NCBI GenBank assembly: GCA_013398295.1
Contig: VZSF01008493.1
Location: 646,623-710,622, forward strand
DNA from: Chionis minor
Taxonomy: Eukaryota > Chordata > Aves > Charadriiformes > Chionididae
Direction: 5' to 3'
DNA: 64,000 bases
Positions 1 to 12,780 of the stretch are shown here, one piece after another. The notes under the pieces were generated by a model, which made no database searches, was not told the origin of the DNA, and was given only the letters and a program-made list of their open reading frames with translations. The translations under genes and the position numbers were made by a program. Positions within the stretch are counted from its first letter, which is position 1, and every line of letters starts with the position of its first letter.

Positions 1-848
1 GGATCCCTGCTTTGGGGCAGCTGTAATGTTTGACATCTATATTGAATGCTTTCTAGCATCGCTTCAGGTGGAGTGATGGAGTTTGAAAGCTGACACTGGG
101 GTTAAGACTCGGATTAGGGAGAAACTTCTTGAAAGAGGGGAGTCTGCTCTCCTGCCTCCTCCTGCTCTCTGTTGCGCTGCTTTCATTGGGCTGCTCGCAT
201 TCCTTCCTCTCACAATTGTGAACGCTGTTGTCCAGAATCCACTTTCACCTTGATTATGTGTAATTGGGAGGAGAAATGACTGTCCAACTAGGTATTGCTC
301 TGCAGAAGTATTACATTTTTCTGAACTCTTGTGCGAATCCTGGGTAGTAAAACAGATTTTCCTACCTTTTCGATTTACTAAACGTGAAAAAACAGCCTTG
401 TTTGGGACTGCTTAAAAAATTATGACTCTTCAATTGCAGCATATAGTCCTTGACATTAATCATATTGAAAATGTTACCTAGGTGCAAGCTGCTATTCCCG
501 AACCTATAGCATAATTTATGGCAATGTCACTTTGCATGCTTTATACATGAGTTAATTGTTCTCAGATTGTTGCCCTTCTGCAAATGAGAGTAAATGAAGC
601 AGCTTTAGAGAGAACCATTTTAGCATGACTTAGTGCAACTTCTTCTCTGTTTTCAATCATTTCAAAGAGCTCCAGGCATGACCACGTTTGTCTTTGGCCA
701 GGTGTTCTCTCTGCCCACCCAACCCCCTGCCTTCCTTTAGGCTCTTCCAGTAGCTGCCAGCTTTGCCTTTTGGGTTGAATTTGTTGGAGGGTTTGTTGAC
801 ATTTCTTTATGGCAAAGCCATCAGGTGAGGGAAGGGATTATATAGGTC

Positions 849-922
849 TCTACTACTGACTGCAACCCAATTAACTGCTTTGTTTTCTACTACTGACTGC
901 AATCCAATTAACTATTTTGTTT
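849..922. repeat. 37-bp tandem duplication, two copies
   Basis: Two adjacent 37-bp units (849-885 and 886-922) each begin TCTACTACTGACTGCAA and end in a T run. They differ at only three positions, which points to a fairly recent local duplication such as slippage or unequal repair. No larger array surrounds it. Confidence 0.9.
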
Positions 923-2720
923 AAAGAAATTACGGAAAGGTTCAAGGGTGGTATTTGTCCGCTTCAAGTTACATCCTTCAATACGGTTTTTACCTTTATA
1001 GATAAATTGTGCATCTCCCCTAAAGTCTTGTTCAGCCCACCTTCCCTTGTCCTCCCACCCCAACAGCTGCAAGTTTTTATTAATTCTTTGGTTGTCTTGC
1101 AGAAGCAAAGAATTAAGCCATTGTTTTTGATTAAGAATCATACTTTCCTGGGTATTTCCATGCACCGCTTGTAAAGATTATAAAGAGATTTTGCAGTAGC
1201 CATTAATTCTTCTTAGCCCATCCTCCATACTTTACAGAGTGATTTTGAAGAGATGAATGTGCTTCAGTTCAGTGTTGATGCAACCTTTTAGTGTTTTCTG
1301 TGCTGAAATATAGGCTAATGTATCAGATAATGCTACCTGGTTCCAGCAGTTTTACTGCTGGCTGGGCAGGGGCTTGCAGGATGAGACCTAATTGCTTACA
1401 CTGTTTTTAAGACTAGAAAGTAAGTTACATTAATCACTTTTTGCAAATAGTTTCAAAGTTATAAACCATTGATCAATAAAGGTGAGAGAAAAGACTGGAG
1501 CCTTCAGGGAACAAGTAATACATTCATTACTGTGAACAAATTCAATACAAGGAATGAATCAATGTCATAACTGGCTAGGAATGTATTACATGTTGTCCCA
1601 CATAATCTAGCGCAGACCAGAGTGGTATTTCTTTCATGTGGTATCTGGAAAATGATTGTTCCTCCTCCAGTGAATTGCTGTTTGATATTTTCTATAGAAG
1701 AGACTAGGAAACAATAACGAGAGGGTCAAATGCTGCCCTTCCGTGGGCACATGGCTGGCTCGCTCACGTCCGCAGCCTACCTGCCAGCGTCTCAGTGTGT
1801 ACCTGCATCCTGCACTGATGGCAGCCCCGCAGAACGAAATACAGAATGGCAGCCCTGAGCTGCTAATACCAACAGCAAGATAAGTACATTGCGTGTCACA
1901 GGAAGGATTGCATAAAAAAAAAATTTTAAAAATATATGGCAATTATTTAGAAAGAAAAAAAGCTGTACTGGGGATTGCCTGCTAGCATGCACATAAACTA
2001 CTTACTGTGCAGTGTTACAGTCTGAAATTCTCCTGAATACAGTTAATATTAGTTATCTTTTCCCAGATTGTTTTGCCCATTCCAGTCTCCCGTCCGCAGC
2101 ACTCATGCTCTGCTCACAGGGAGAGCCGAGCAGCTCCCGCGGGCGGCTGCCAGGAGCCTCTGGCCCAGCTGGCCTGGGAGAAGGGAGCTCGACAGGAACC
2201 CGAGCCATCGTCTCACTCCTTCAGCTCAGCGAGTTTGCCGTCAATGAACATATGGCATTCATTTCTCAGGTGTGAATAATTTTGAGGGGGCCTTTTCTTC
2301 CTCTCTTCACTCCTTAAAACTAGTATGTCCTTTTTTGGAAACCTTGGCAAAGGATGTACTTTCGTCCACACCACCCCGATGGCAAGCAAACAGCAAAAAT
2401 ATCTCCAATTAGTTAATCAGTGAAAGGTCTTTTATTCTGGAAACTCATCCTGCAGGTTTTATGATGGTCTTTTTTAAGTGCCTTCTTTCTGATCTATGCA
2501 GTACAGCTAAAAACCCAACCCAGAAAATTTCTGGAATATTTTCTGAGTCTACCATTACACTACAAAGTATCTTAATCAGCCTCAGCTTCATCTTATGTTT
2601 ATTTCCCTACAAAGACAGGAGAGTCATTGAAAGTCTGAAGAAAATACCTGTGGGAGGATTTGAGAAAACTTTTCTCAAGAGCAGTCAAAACTCTATACAC
2701 TACTGAATGCTACCAAGTTT

Positions 2721-2760
2721 AAAAAAAACCAAAACACACAAAACCAACACCAAAAATAAC
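2721..2760. repeat. A/C-rich low-complexity patch
   Basis: Forty bases are almost entirely A and C, starting with eight A's and continuing as short A runs broken by C or CC, with a single T near the end. It could be a decayed A-rich tail of an old insertion, but no element body can be recognised upstream. Low complexity is the only supportable call. Confidence 0.7.
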
Positions 2761-2929
2761 CTCAAGCCCACAAAATTTGCTTACATGCCAGATGTGAAAA
2801 ATATACAAGACTAGGCACCTTGTATGAAGATTCAACCTACTTTGTGTTTTTTATTATTGTTTGGATTCTTTTTGTTGAAGGGAATGTAACATGTTAACCA
2901 ATCCCCTTTCCCCATCTCATCCCTCTGAA

Positions 2930-3260
2930 TACATTCATGCTTATAATGATTATTAATTAAAGCACTTCAGAACCTGATCAGTGTCAGGGAGACATGTGGT
3001 TAAAGTTTTGCAGTGTGGGGTAGTAGAATGGAGTAATAAAAAACAAAAGAAAATCATCCCACAAACTCTTATTTGCTGCTGGTGGTAAACAGATTAATAC
3101 ATTCATTAGGCTGAAAAGCCAGACAATGAAAAAGTGAGTGGAAAAAAATTAGATTATTTAATGTGTGTAATAAATGTATGAATCAGGCAGCATTAGGCTC
3201 CATCATCAGAGCTGAATGTTTTCTGTGGTGACTTCTCATTATTGACTGATTTGCTTGAAG
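2930..3260. promoter_or_regulatory. AT-rich block with homeodomain-type sites, possible enhancer
   Basis: This AT-rich stretch contains the palindrome TTAATTAA (2953-2960), several ATTA and TAAT cores, and few CpGs. Such composition is typical of conserved distal elements near vertebrate developmental genes, but it is also common in ordinary AT-rich DNA. Conservation cannot be seen from one sequence, so this is an inference. Confidence 0.15.
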
Positions 3261-4066
3261 CCTGAATTCTAAAAAAAACCTCTAATGAAATATCGAAACA
3301 TGAAAAAATAGTGCAGAACTTTGGAGAATTTTGCACAAATGGGGCTTTCTTTCATGGTCTGCAGACCATACGGTTGGGTTCTGGGCTGGTTTGATTTTGT
3401 CGTTGCTGCTGTGCGTGGCGGGATCCCCATGGGGAGATGGTGCAGTTGAGGCTTCCTCTCCTCATAGCCTTAGTTCCGACAAAGGCAAGGTGAGGTGTTC
3501 CCTCATCAGCTCAGGGATGCCAAAGCTGCCGTGGGAGAGCCGGGAGTGGCTGTAGGACCATCCAGCTGGTCAGGCGCCCACCTGTAATTCTGGTATTTCA
3601 GTGGTGCTGCTTTTAGAGCTTGTTTGGGACATGTGAGCAAGAGACAGCACATCTGATAACCGGGTCCTGCTCCAGGGTGTGAGGGGTGAGATTAATGAAA
3701 GCCAGATGTGGCCCGTCCCGCTGTGTCCCCGCGGTGGTGAGCATGTCTCCCTGCTCTGCAGCCCACCGGCACCGGCTCAGCGGCTCTGGTGCGAGAGGCG
3801 GCTGCTCAGGGACCAGGGGGCTGAGGAACGGTGGCAGGATGACTGGGCAGCCCTGCAGTAGCAAAAGACTTCTTGAGGCTTAAGAAGGGAGTTTTATTCA
3901 TAAATAATTATATTAAATTTTAAGTCTTCATAGCTTGTTCTGTAACTTTTTAGACTGTTACCCATAGTCAGCTCTGATACCAGGAGTTGCATGAGCTTCA
4001 GTGTTGGCATTTCTGCAGAAAATTTCTCAGTATTTCAAAACCTGTCATTAATCCAAAGTGGTAAAC

Positions 4067-4142
4067 AAAATTTTTTTTTAAAAAAACCCCAAAACAGTTT
4101 AGTTCAGGTACAGCAGATAGTTGTTAAACTTTTTTTTTTTTT
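4067..4142. repeat. Poly(T)/poly(A) low-complexity patch
   Basis: Nine T's (4071-4079) run straight into seven A's (4080-4086), then CCCC. A run of 13 T's follows at 4130-4142. It is simple homopolymer sequence with no visible element body attached. Confidence 0.8.
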
Positions 4143-4684
4143 AAATTCCTCTTAACCTCTGGCGGTGTCTGATCTTTGTCATATGTAGGAAGGGATGTCC
4201 AGCCAGTTTCGAGAGCTCTGTAGATGCTTTGATATGTGCCCTGTACGAGAGTTCAGCATTTGCTTTGCATAAAACATAAGATCTTCCTGGACTAGTGATT
4301 AGGCTCTGTATCAGTTCTAGCAGGGCCTAAGCCTGTCAATAAAACAGAAGATCTGGGATTGGTGGTAGAAGCTCAGCATCAGAGGGGTTAACAGCTGGCC
4401 CGGCACTGCTGGGGCTCTTCCTCTCTCCCAACAATTCCTCTTTCACTGCTCAATGTAACTCTGATCTCTTAAAACTACATTTGAGTGGTTTCCAGCTCTG
4501 GCTGAAGGGATAAAATACTTTGTACTATTTATTAGTCTAAGTAAGAGCAACAAATCAGTGACTAGAGCTAATAACAGCAAAAGGTATTAAGGGGAGAGTG
4601 TTCATCAAGTACAATTTGTGAGAACCTTTAGATGTCCATTAATTGTAGCTGGGATTCTGCTGGGAGTTTTCTCACCTCGTGTAG

Positions 4685-5044
4685 TCATTCTGATAGAGAT
4701 GGGGTTAGTGCGCAGTGGTGTGGTTTCTCCATGAGATAAGCAATGGGTCGTTTCTCCTGGATTAGATCCAAAAGCAGCTGAATAATGCTGAACTGGATTT
4801 CCTGCCCTTCGCTCCAGCCTCCGCCAGCGATGTTAGTACCGAAGAGCATCACATACCATCTGTCAGCACTGGTGCCCAAGTTGGCAGGGGATGCTTCGGA
4901 TTGCAACTGATCCAGGAAAATGTCCTCCCTCTGCCCCCCCAGCATGGGGCATACTGTCCGAGATTTTTGACGTGCAATATGCGACTCTGCTGCAGAGATA
5001 GCTTTAGACATATTCTTGTCCTCGTCTTTAGGTATTTTCTCCAT
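4685..5044 (-). other. Unassigned 119-codon open frame, possible exon
   Basis: The frame starts at an ATG (5044) and ends at TGA (4685-4687). The predicted protein is charge-rich, starts MEKIPKDEDKNMSKA and holds the stretch DRWYVMLFGTNIAGGGW. I recognise no domain, signal peptide or membrane segment. Upstream on the minus strand a TATAAAG-like string lies about 50 bases before the ATG. Just past the stop there is a good donor-like sequence, GAG|GTGAGA, but the in-frame stop precedes it. Composition is more protein-like than that of neighbouring frames, yet a frame of this length is not rare by chance in 64 kb. Chance, a decayed exon or a lineage-specific gene cannot be told apart from this sequence alone. 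Confidence 0.12.
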
Positions 5045-7778
5045 GTTTCAGTTCTCCTTGATATAACAGCAACATTATTTAGCTGCCGTTTGCTGTCCTC
5101 TGCTTTATAAGGTACTGCTGTCTTATTAGGTCAGTGAATTCAATAAGGAATAGAAAGATTAAATTGGATCAAATGAAAAGTATACTTTGGAGGAAGGCAG
5201 GTCTAACTGGGAGGAAATGTCAGAACATACAGAACAGTTTAATACTTAGAAAGGTGTGGGGTAAGGCATAAATGACTGATTTGAACACTGACATTATGTC
5301 TGTAGTGCAAACAGAGGTGCTATTGTGGTGTGTGCAGAACCAGTCTTGTTAGTCTGACTCCAGCAACAGTGGAGAAACATGTGTGCAGATTTGCAGGAGC
5401 CCCTGGAAGTATCTTGCAGCACACGGTGTCAACTGGGTCTTTTCCACTGCTGTTATCCTCATCTGTGTGGCCAGGCTAAAGTCGGGGCAGGGGTGGCTTC
5501 TCTGACTTGATGTATGCCTCCACCTGCTGTGCAACCATACCAGCACTGCCCTCCATCCACCTCCCATTTTTCTCCTCCTGAACCAGGAAGACCCTTCCAG
5601 CCAAGCTGGTGTGAGACCTGGATTTGGCCTCACAAGGTTGCAGGCAGCAAGACCTGCTCTAAGATAGCTGTTTCTGTGCCACCGTATGATCTCTGACCTG
5701 CGCCTTCTCTGCTCCTTGTTCTTTCCCAGTTGTGTGATGTTTGTGAGACCGGGTGACTCTAGTGGAGAACGAATCCCCAGGGAAGCAGCAATTCACTACA
5801 CTGTGTGAGTTTACCAACCCCTTGGTCCATTCATCTCCTAATTGTTTCTGTTAATGTGAACTGAAAAGGCAAATTATACGTCGGATGAGGAGAGATGGTT
5901 GGTCTGTCTGTGTCCTTTGGGCCTGTACTGGGATTGGGAACTACAGAAGCTCCATATCCCATATTTGATGATGGGTAGTTGTTTCTGGAAGGACTTAGAC
6001 ACCCACGTATTCCTCTAGCTCTGTTGACTATTTATCACCAATCGCTGATGGCCATACACCTTCCACAACCATTTGCGTGGTTATTTTTATCTTGGTGGCT
6101 GCACTGCAGTTGCGGTTTCAACATTCAGACCAGAGGCTGAGGAGGCAAGAGGAGCAATCACTCCTGCTGGCACACGTTCCCCAAATGACCATGTTGAAGT
6201 GATGAATTTAAGCTTTTGACATGTTCTTCACGGTAATATTAATAGCGGAGATTACTGCAGATGACAGCAAATTAGATAAGGCAGGGTCCCCCAATGCTTA
6301 CTGCCTGACACTGAATTAGTTTTAGCTTTAATATTTCACTTGATTGAAGAGTGGTGCTTAAAATCTGTACAGTGCCCCATATTTTTAACTTCCCCTAAGA
6401 AACAGAAAACCAGGCTTCGGCTGCAAGTGGGACGTTGACATTCATGTATGTGTGTCAATTGCCTTGGGAAGAGCTGATGGAGTTGCACCGGTTAGGAGTT
6501 ATGACCTTAGCAAATTGTGTGGAGGTCAGAGGCAGGGAGAAGTCACTACTGCTTTTTCGGTTTAGAAACCAAAGCCTGATTTGTAATTGTGTATCCCAAG
6601 AGCATTCATCTAAGGGAGGTCAGTGAAAAGGCGAGTTTATCAAATCCCTTTCCACAAAGTTTCAGATATAGGACTATGATGGTCATGGGAGGGCTTGAGG
6701 TGTTTTTAAGTTTGTTTTTCCTTCATTTTGCAGGAGAATCAAGGGACAGCTTTTTATCTTTGTAAGTTGATTCAATCCAAATTTCTGTTGATGCAAAAGC
6801 CAGAGTCGCAAGAAATTTTCATCCTCAAAAGCTAAGCTGATGAAAGACATCAGTGAGCACTTTAAAATGTTTAATGAGAAGGCACAGCCACATGGGAAAC
6901 TTCAGGAATTCTGCATTGGGTCAGTTGTTGTGTGACATTCATGCTGTGCTGCACTGGAATTCCCAGACCTTGATGTTTGGGAAAACACCCCCATCACAGC
7001 CACTATCTCTAGTTAAACCATCTTTTCTAAAACTATAGGAAAGTAGAGTTCTCTGTGGAGCCTAGTGTGACAATGTCCAAAACGGTTTGAAGAAGACAAG
7101 GTGGAAGGCAGGGGTTTGCAGGGCACTGTACCTCAGCCAAGGAGTATTCCATTCCTCTGTGGCCAACAGCCATGGCAGCAGTTCCCGTGCTTTTGCGATT
7201 GTTTGGCTTCAGGATCCAGAGCTCATTTTGTCACATTTTCATTTGCCCCACGGTCTGCATATTGTGTCATGCCTCTGGTCTCCAGGTCAAAGGGTAGGCT
7301 TCATTAGGTCCTCATTTATAGAACTCAAGAGTGGTATCAGCGCTGCTTTGCTAGAATACCTCAGCTGTTTATTCTCAGCTGCTGCTGATCAGACCCAGCC
7401 TGGTGTTTCCCCTTACCCCAGTTGTCGAGTACCCATTAATTTGATGAAAATTTCATTTTAAAACTTGTTCTCACAACATGACCGGGGATAATTAACTGAC
7501 AACAGTGTAGCTCTATTAAACACAGCTTATATGGAGATCGTGAGTCCTTGGGGCAGGAAGAGGTGAGTGCAGGTGCGCAGAGTCCTTCAGGGCTGCTTTA
7601 GTTCTATTGAGATGTTGACTGAAGGAAAAGGTTTGAAGTGAAGTTCCACCTGCTCTGGCTTTTTGTTTGTTCATTTGTTTTGTTTTGCTGATGCGTTACT
7701 TTTGACAAAGGATTTAACTACTTGATCATGGTTTGAATGCAGAAAAGTCAGCATTATTTTAGCAGGAAAAGGCAGCAC
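5045..7778. other. Noncoding unique sequence, no gene seen
   Basis: No recognisable gene, RNA gene or transposon. Open frames of 60-124 codons overlap one another in different frames without family resemblance. An AT-rich patch near 6.2-6.4 kb has clustered TAAT/ATTA cores but nothing more specific. Confidence 0.65.
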
Positions 7779-7897
7779 ATGATTGTTGTGGGTTTGGGCC
7801 GGATCGGCCCAAGCAAGCCGAGCGACAGATGTTCCCTCTCTCCTGCCAAGCAGGAAAGAGAGAATAAGAGAGACTAGTTTAGTAAGAACTAAACTAC

Positions 7898-7903
7898 TTT
7901 AAT
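7898..7903 (-). promoter_or_regulatory. LTR poly(A) signal ATTAAA
   Basis: On the minus strand this reads ATTAAA within TTTCATTAAAGTAGTTTAG. It lies downstream of the LTR TATA box and is preserved at the matching place in the second family A copy (50171-50176), which supports it as a functional feature of the ancestral LTR. Confidence 0.7.
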
Positions 7904-8259
7904 GAAATATAAAGAATAAAATAACAAAAGAAAATAATGAAATATATACAAAACCGTATCAAGCTCCCAGGATGACAATCACATCACCAGCAGGCACTGG
8001 GGAAGTCCCAGACTGGACTCAGCGACGAACGGGAACTGGATTTCAGGAACACATGGGTCAGGATCAAAGGCAGACGAACCGATGGAGTCCTCCTCGGACG
8101 CCGGCCATTGAAGAAGGAAAGCAAGAGTTCCAGCAAGAGCAAAAGCCCAAGCAAGTCAGAGAAGAAGGTGAAGCCGTAAAACAGGAAACGGATAAAACCG
8201 GAACAACTGAAACAACAGATCCACGGAACAACGGAATGCTGACCCTTTGATCCCTCAGC

Positions 8260-8266
8260 TTTTATA
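8260..8266 (-). promoter_or_regulatory. LTR TATA box
   Basis: The minus strand reads TATAAAA in CTCAGTATAAAAGCTGAGG, about 350 bases from the U3 start. The other family A copy has lost it (CTCAGGACAAAAGCTGAAG at the matching place), so only this copy keeps an intact core promoter motif. Any transcript would run toward lower coordinates. Confidence 0.65.
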
Positions 8267-11200
8267 CTGAGCATGATGCAGATGGGATGGAATACACTGT
8301 CTGGTCAGTTTTGGGTCACCCGTGCTGTCTGCTCCTCCCCACAGATGGGACCCCTCTATGCCTCTCTGCTTCCAGCCCTCCAACAGGGCAAATAACAAGG
8401 TGTCTGGCCTTGGTCGTTATCGCAGTAAGTCTAAGCAAGGGCCTCTCTGCATACCGTGCCTTGGCATCAGCTATAAATATGAGTCTTATCACTCTGAGAA
8501 AGAGCAGTTTTCTGCACAATATGCTGTTAATTTCAGCAGTTAGAAGAGGCCTAGTTAGAAAGCAGAGTTACTGAACAAAATTGGTCCTGTTTTACCTCAA
8601 ACCAGGACAATGATCCTTTACCAAAACTGAAAAGAAGAATTTGTACATAATTTATACATCATTTCTGTGGGCCTTACCCCTGTGCAGACACTGGCCATTC
8701 TCCTTGTATGAGACACAGTAGTTGCAGAAAAGGGCTGTGGTAAAACCATACACAAGGCTTTCGTTGTGTTTTCCTGTCAAAAATCCGTTCCCATTAAAGC
8801 TTGAAAAAGCACCAAAAGTACAGACGTTGGTAAGAAACCCTCCTTTGAATTATTATTAGGTTTTGGAGGGATTTTATCACTATCCTTGGTCAACACCTGG
8901 TGGTTATAAATTACTGTGGTTCAGCACAAGCCCCTGTAGCGTCAGAGGAGCAGTCACCAAGAGTCACTCTGGTGCCTGGGGATTGCCAAGGGACATGAAG
9001 CAGCTGCTGTCTCTCACGGTAAAGGCAGAAACAGGATGATTTTTGCAAGTTTTCCATAGTTCTTATTGGACTGATATCAGAGTGAAACTGATAGAGTTGG
9101 AAAAAAAATTTCAACCCTTTTGTTTTGCTGAAACTTAAAAGGAACCTAATAGAGATTCCAGTATGTGGAGAGCAGGGAAGTGAGTTATGTTCATGACCTA
9201 AATTCTTCTGATTTATTTGCATGTACTTTTTCCCCTGTGTGCTCATTTCCATAAACATAAAAATAATTACAAAGGCTTTTCTGGATTTAGAGAAGACTGG
9301 TAGATCATCTTTCTCTTTTACTAAATGCTACATGTTTTTAGACAGCTAGCACGACTCTCTCAGCTGAACGGGTGTTCTGCTTCTCTCTGAAGTCCTGGCT
9401 GGCATCAGCTGCAGACAGCACGATTCTTTTTGCAGGGGCTAAAGCAGAATGGTAGGATTAATGCAGTCAACCAAGATAAAACCAGTACAAATATGATTAT
9501 CTATTACACACTCCATAGATTGGCCTCATATTGACCTAAGCAGATCCATTTACTGATCAGTTTTATTTAACTACCACAAAAATGTACATAAAAAGCCAAA
9601 AAGTACTTTCTTCTGCCTGCCTTAAATATCAGTTTTTCCTTGAAAAAAGAAAATGAGAGTCGCAACTGAAGGCTTCTAGCAAATGCTTTGGGGCCTTTAT
9701 GCCTGTTTGATCCTCACTGTAGGTCCCTGCAGTTCAGCGGCTGGTGGGTACATTTGACCACGTGCCTTGTGCCTTTCTCCAGCTTGAACACTCGTTGGCC
9801 ATCTCTGGGAATGGCAACGCAGTGCCCTTGGACCAGCTCAGATCTGGGGCGGCCATTCAGGATAAAGGTGCTGGGAAAAAGGGACTGAAAAAAAATTATT
9901 TCTTCCTTGAAAGAAATATCAAGGGGAAAGATTATAACTCTTCTTCCTTTTCTATTTTGAGATGGTAACACTGAGGATTGAATAAAGCCGGAAAGTAGCT
10001 CCTAAGTCCTGCAGACATTACGGTCCACGTGTAAACAGATGAACCAGAGAAACCTGTAACCAGTAGTGAAGATTTGGGCATGAGAGGTGCTTGTTGAAGG
10101 GCCTGAGCCAGGTGTGTGCACTGAGAAGAGAGAGGAGTGTTCACTGGGATGCAGTGTTGAGTGTAACCCTACAGGCAGTCCACCGCTACGATTGCTCCTA
10201 TGTGAGTGCAAGGTTTGGGTCAGCCACATGTGAACACGTCTTGTGGAATAAGCAGGTGGAAAGGAAGCTGCTGTCTCCCACGTTTACCTCCTCAGAGAGG
10301 CCAAGAGGGATCTGACACTGTACTAACAGCCCTTTGAAATTCCCATCAGGAAAACGGAGCTTGACATCTATGGTGTTTCTTAAAGGTATCTATAACTAAG
10401 GAGCAAGAAATGGCAGTTAATTCCTTCTTTACGTTGTTTTTAGGTAGAATGATAGTGCCACCTCTTTGCAACATGGGAGGAACAAGGTTGGCCCGGTGTG
10501 CCTGCCTTGCTCCCTGCGTCAGGTACACATATTAAGAAAAGCTGCATCCTGCTGGCATCGCTGCTGACCCTCTCTGGCACCCGGGGGACAGTACTGGCAA
10601 CCCCTGTGGTGATGTAGGGGTTGGGGCTGGCAATCAGAGGATGTTTCGCAGAGTTCCATTCCTCCAAAGAATAACGCCCAGGAGTTGGCATCAAATAAAG
10701 TTAATTTCTCTTTCTTCATAAAACCCGCCTGAAACTCTTGCACTGGTGAGCCTGTGGGGCTGGCACTCCAGAGAGGCTCTCGGTTGATTTTTTCTTGAGT
10801 ATTGTTAAGCGTGGTATGAATTTAAGTCATACATCATTTATGAGCGTGGTCTCCTCTGCAAAGCTTTGTGTTTTCCAGCTTCTAGTGTCTGTGACAGGCT
10901 GTATCTGAGGAGTTGTTGAGATGGTCTTTATTGAACGCTGTCACTCACACCTTTTTGATTGCAAGCCAGCTTGTCTTGGTCTCACTTAGGAGAAATTGTG
11001 CAAAAGTTGAAATCTGGATTAGAAGAAATGCATGTAAATGCCCTTATAGTTTCCCTTGACATTTTATTTTGTTTTTTATTGAGTACTTTTATTTGGCCTG
11101 ACTTAGGGACACTGGCTATGTTTGCTACTTGATGTGGCCACAGAAAAACACGTGAATGTGATTTCAGGCAGCCTTTGGCCTCATGGTATTTTAATGCTTT

Positions 11201-12780
11201 TTCAGAATCATTTCAATCCATAAATTTATGCTGGGATCTATAAGTTCAAGTCTCATTGATTTCAGTGACAGATGCATGAGTGCACCTGTGAACTGAATCA
11301 GAAATAAGGGGCTGTAGCTATCGGCAGACGGGAGATGTCCACGTTCCCCTGACAGCTGGATTTGTTTCTGCAGCTCATTCTTCCAGATGAGCAAAAAAAA
11401 TCCTGCTTATTACATGAGTATATGCAACATTATAAATAAACATCCCATTCCAGACAGGACATCACAGCTATGGTGTAAGTAAAGGAGCACCTGCCTTCAC
11501 CACACTCCATAAAGCACTCGCTGCAGAGCCTGATCTGGAGTAGCTGGGAGCAAAGGGATTTCTCAACCTCATTTGTTTCCCTTTCTTGAGGTGCATAAAA
11601 TGCTTGATTACAAAACAACAGGAAAATATGGTTTGTGAAATCAGCTTGCATGTGGAAAACATCTCATTCCGCCTCTGGGCTGCAAGCTGGGTTTCCCAAT
11701 CAGGGGACAAGTGTTAATCACACTCCATCTATCCCAAAGCCTTAAGACTAACAGTAACACATTCATAGCCATGAATGTGCCTCCTTTCAAGGAGCACAGA
11801 TCAGTATGCCTAGGCTGTACATCCTCTTCATTAAAAAATAGTGTTTATTATACTTGGGTGAATTGCTTTGAAAACACAGGGAGTTTCTGTAACATTGCTA
11901 TTTGTTCAAATCCTTACCGTAGTAATAACCAGATCGGCTTGCATGGCTTTTAAATAATTCATGACTTTGCACCGGGCTGTGTTCTTCCAGAAAACAAGAT
12001 TTTTATACAACAGTTCTTATAGTTGATCTGTCTTAATTATGGTAGCTATCCCTTATCATCAGTGGTTGTGTTGTTTGATCCTTAAAATCCTTTGGTTTCT
12101 TTCTGGGACTTTGGATTCAATAGTTTTGCCAGGGACACCTGTGGAGAGGAGGTCCCCAGGACTGTGCTCACGTCTTGCTTTGGGAGGTTGGGCAGGTCTG
12201 GGTCCTTCGACTCCCCCTCAGCTGGAGGGCGACGCACTCGTCACCGTGCCTGGAGCCTGAGTGCACCCCTACGTGTTGCAAAAAAAGGCTTTGCACAACT
12301 TTGTTCGTTAGTAAAATCGCTGCAGTCAAGATATTTACGAAGCTCTTCTGATGTACCAGGGAGAGAGATGCACTCCAAGCATACCAGGTAAATAGATAAC
12401 AACAATTCAGTCGTAACGGAGGGTCCACAAGGATGTTTTGGTGACACTGAGGTTGCAGTAACAGGATCGGCTCTTTGTGAGACTGAGATGGAGGTGAGAG
12501 ATGGACTGAAGGAAAGAAGAGATGGGGACGCTACAGGGCCAGAGCTTAATAAATGCTAGTTTGCTTTACATGAGATATTCACAGCCCCTGCCTGGTTGTG
12601 CGAGGGGTGGAAGATACATTCACAGAGTAGGGGCATGTTACCACTTCAAACTACCAATCCAGACCAGGAGGGGATGGGAAAGGCCGGGAGCTGAGCACAC
12701 CAAACTCGTGTGCTTGGTCCCTGCCAGCAGCTGAGAAGGGAAATCCAAGGCTGGAGTAAACAATCGAGCTGAATTGGGAT

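Larger units (their letters stand above)
1..4684. other. Noncoding unique sequence, no gene seen
   Basis: I see no recognisable gene, exon or transposon here. Open frames are short, overlap on both strands and match no family I know. The stretch holds a two-copy tandem duplication (849-922), an A/C-rich patch (2721-2760), A and T runs near 4.07-4.14 kb, and an AT-rich motif-bearing block near 2.93-3.26 kb; each is listed separately. It is probably intergenic or intronic avian DNA. Confidence 0.7.
7784..8609 (-). mobile_element. Solo LTR, family A copy 1 (avian ERV, ERVL-like)
   Basis: This is an 826-bp LTR on the minus strand. In element orientation it starts TGTCCTGGTTTGAGG and ends CCCACAACA, giving canonical TG...CA ends. 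The exact 5-bp direct repeat ATGAT flanks it at 7779-7783 and 8610-8614, so both ends are secure. It carries a TATAAAA box (8260-8266, minus) and an ATTAAA poly(A) signal (7898-7903, minus), in the order expected for U3-R-U5. No gag, pol or env sequence adjoins it, so it is a solo LTR left by LTR-LTR recombination. The 5-bp duplication fits ERVL (class III) but does not exclude other classes. The opposite-strand copy at 49703-50302 is the same family. Open frames inside it are accidental. Confidence 0.93.

Noticed and set aside
7972..8574. Open frames on both strands at 7972-8250, 7984-8274 and 8287-8574
   Set aside because: They lie wholly inside the family A LTR, which does not encode protein.
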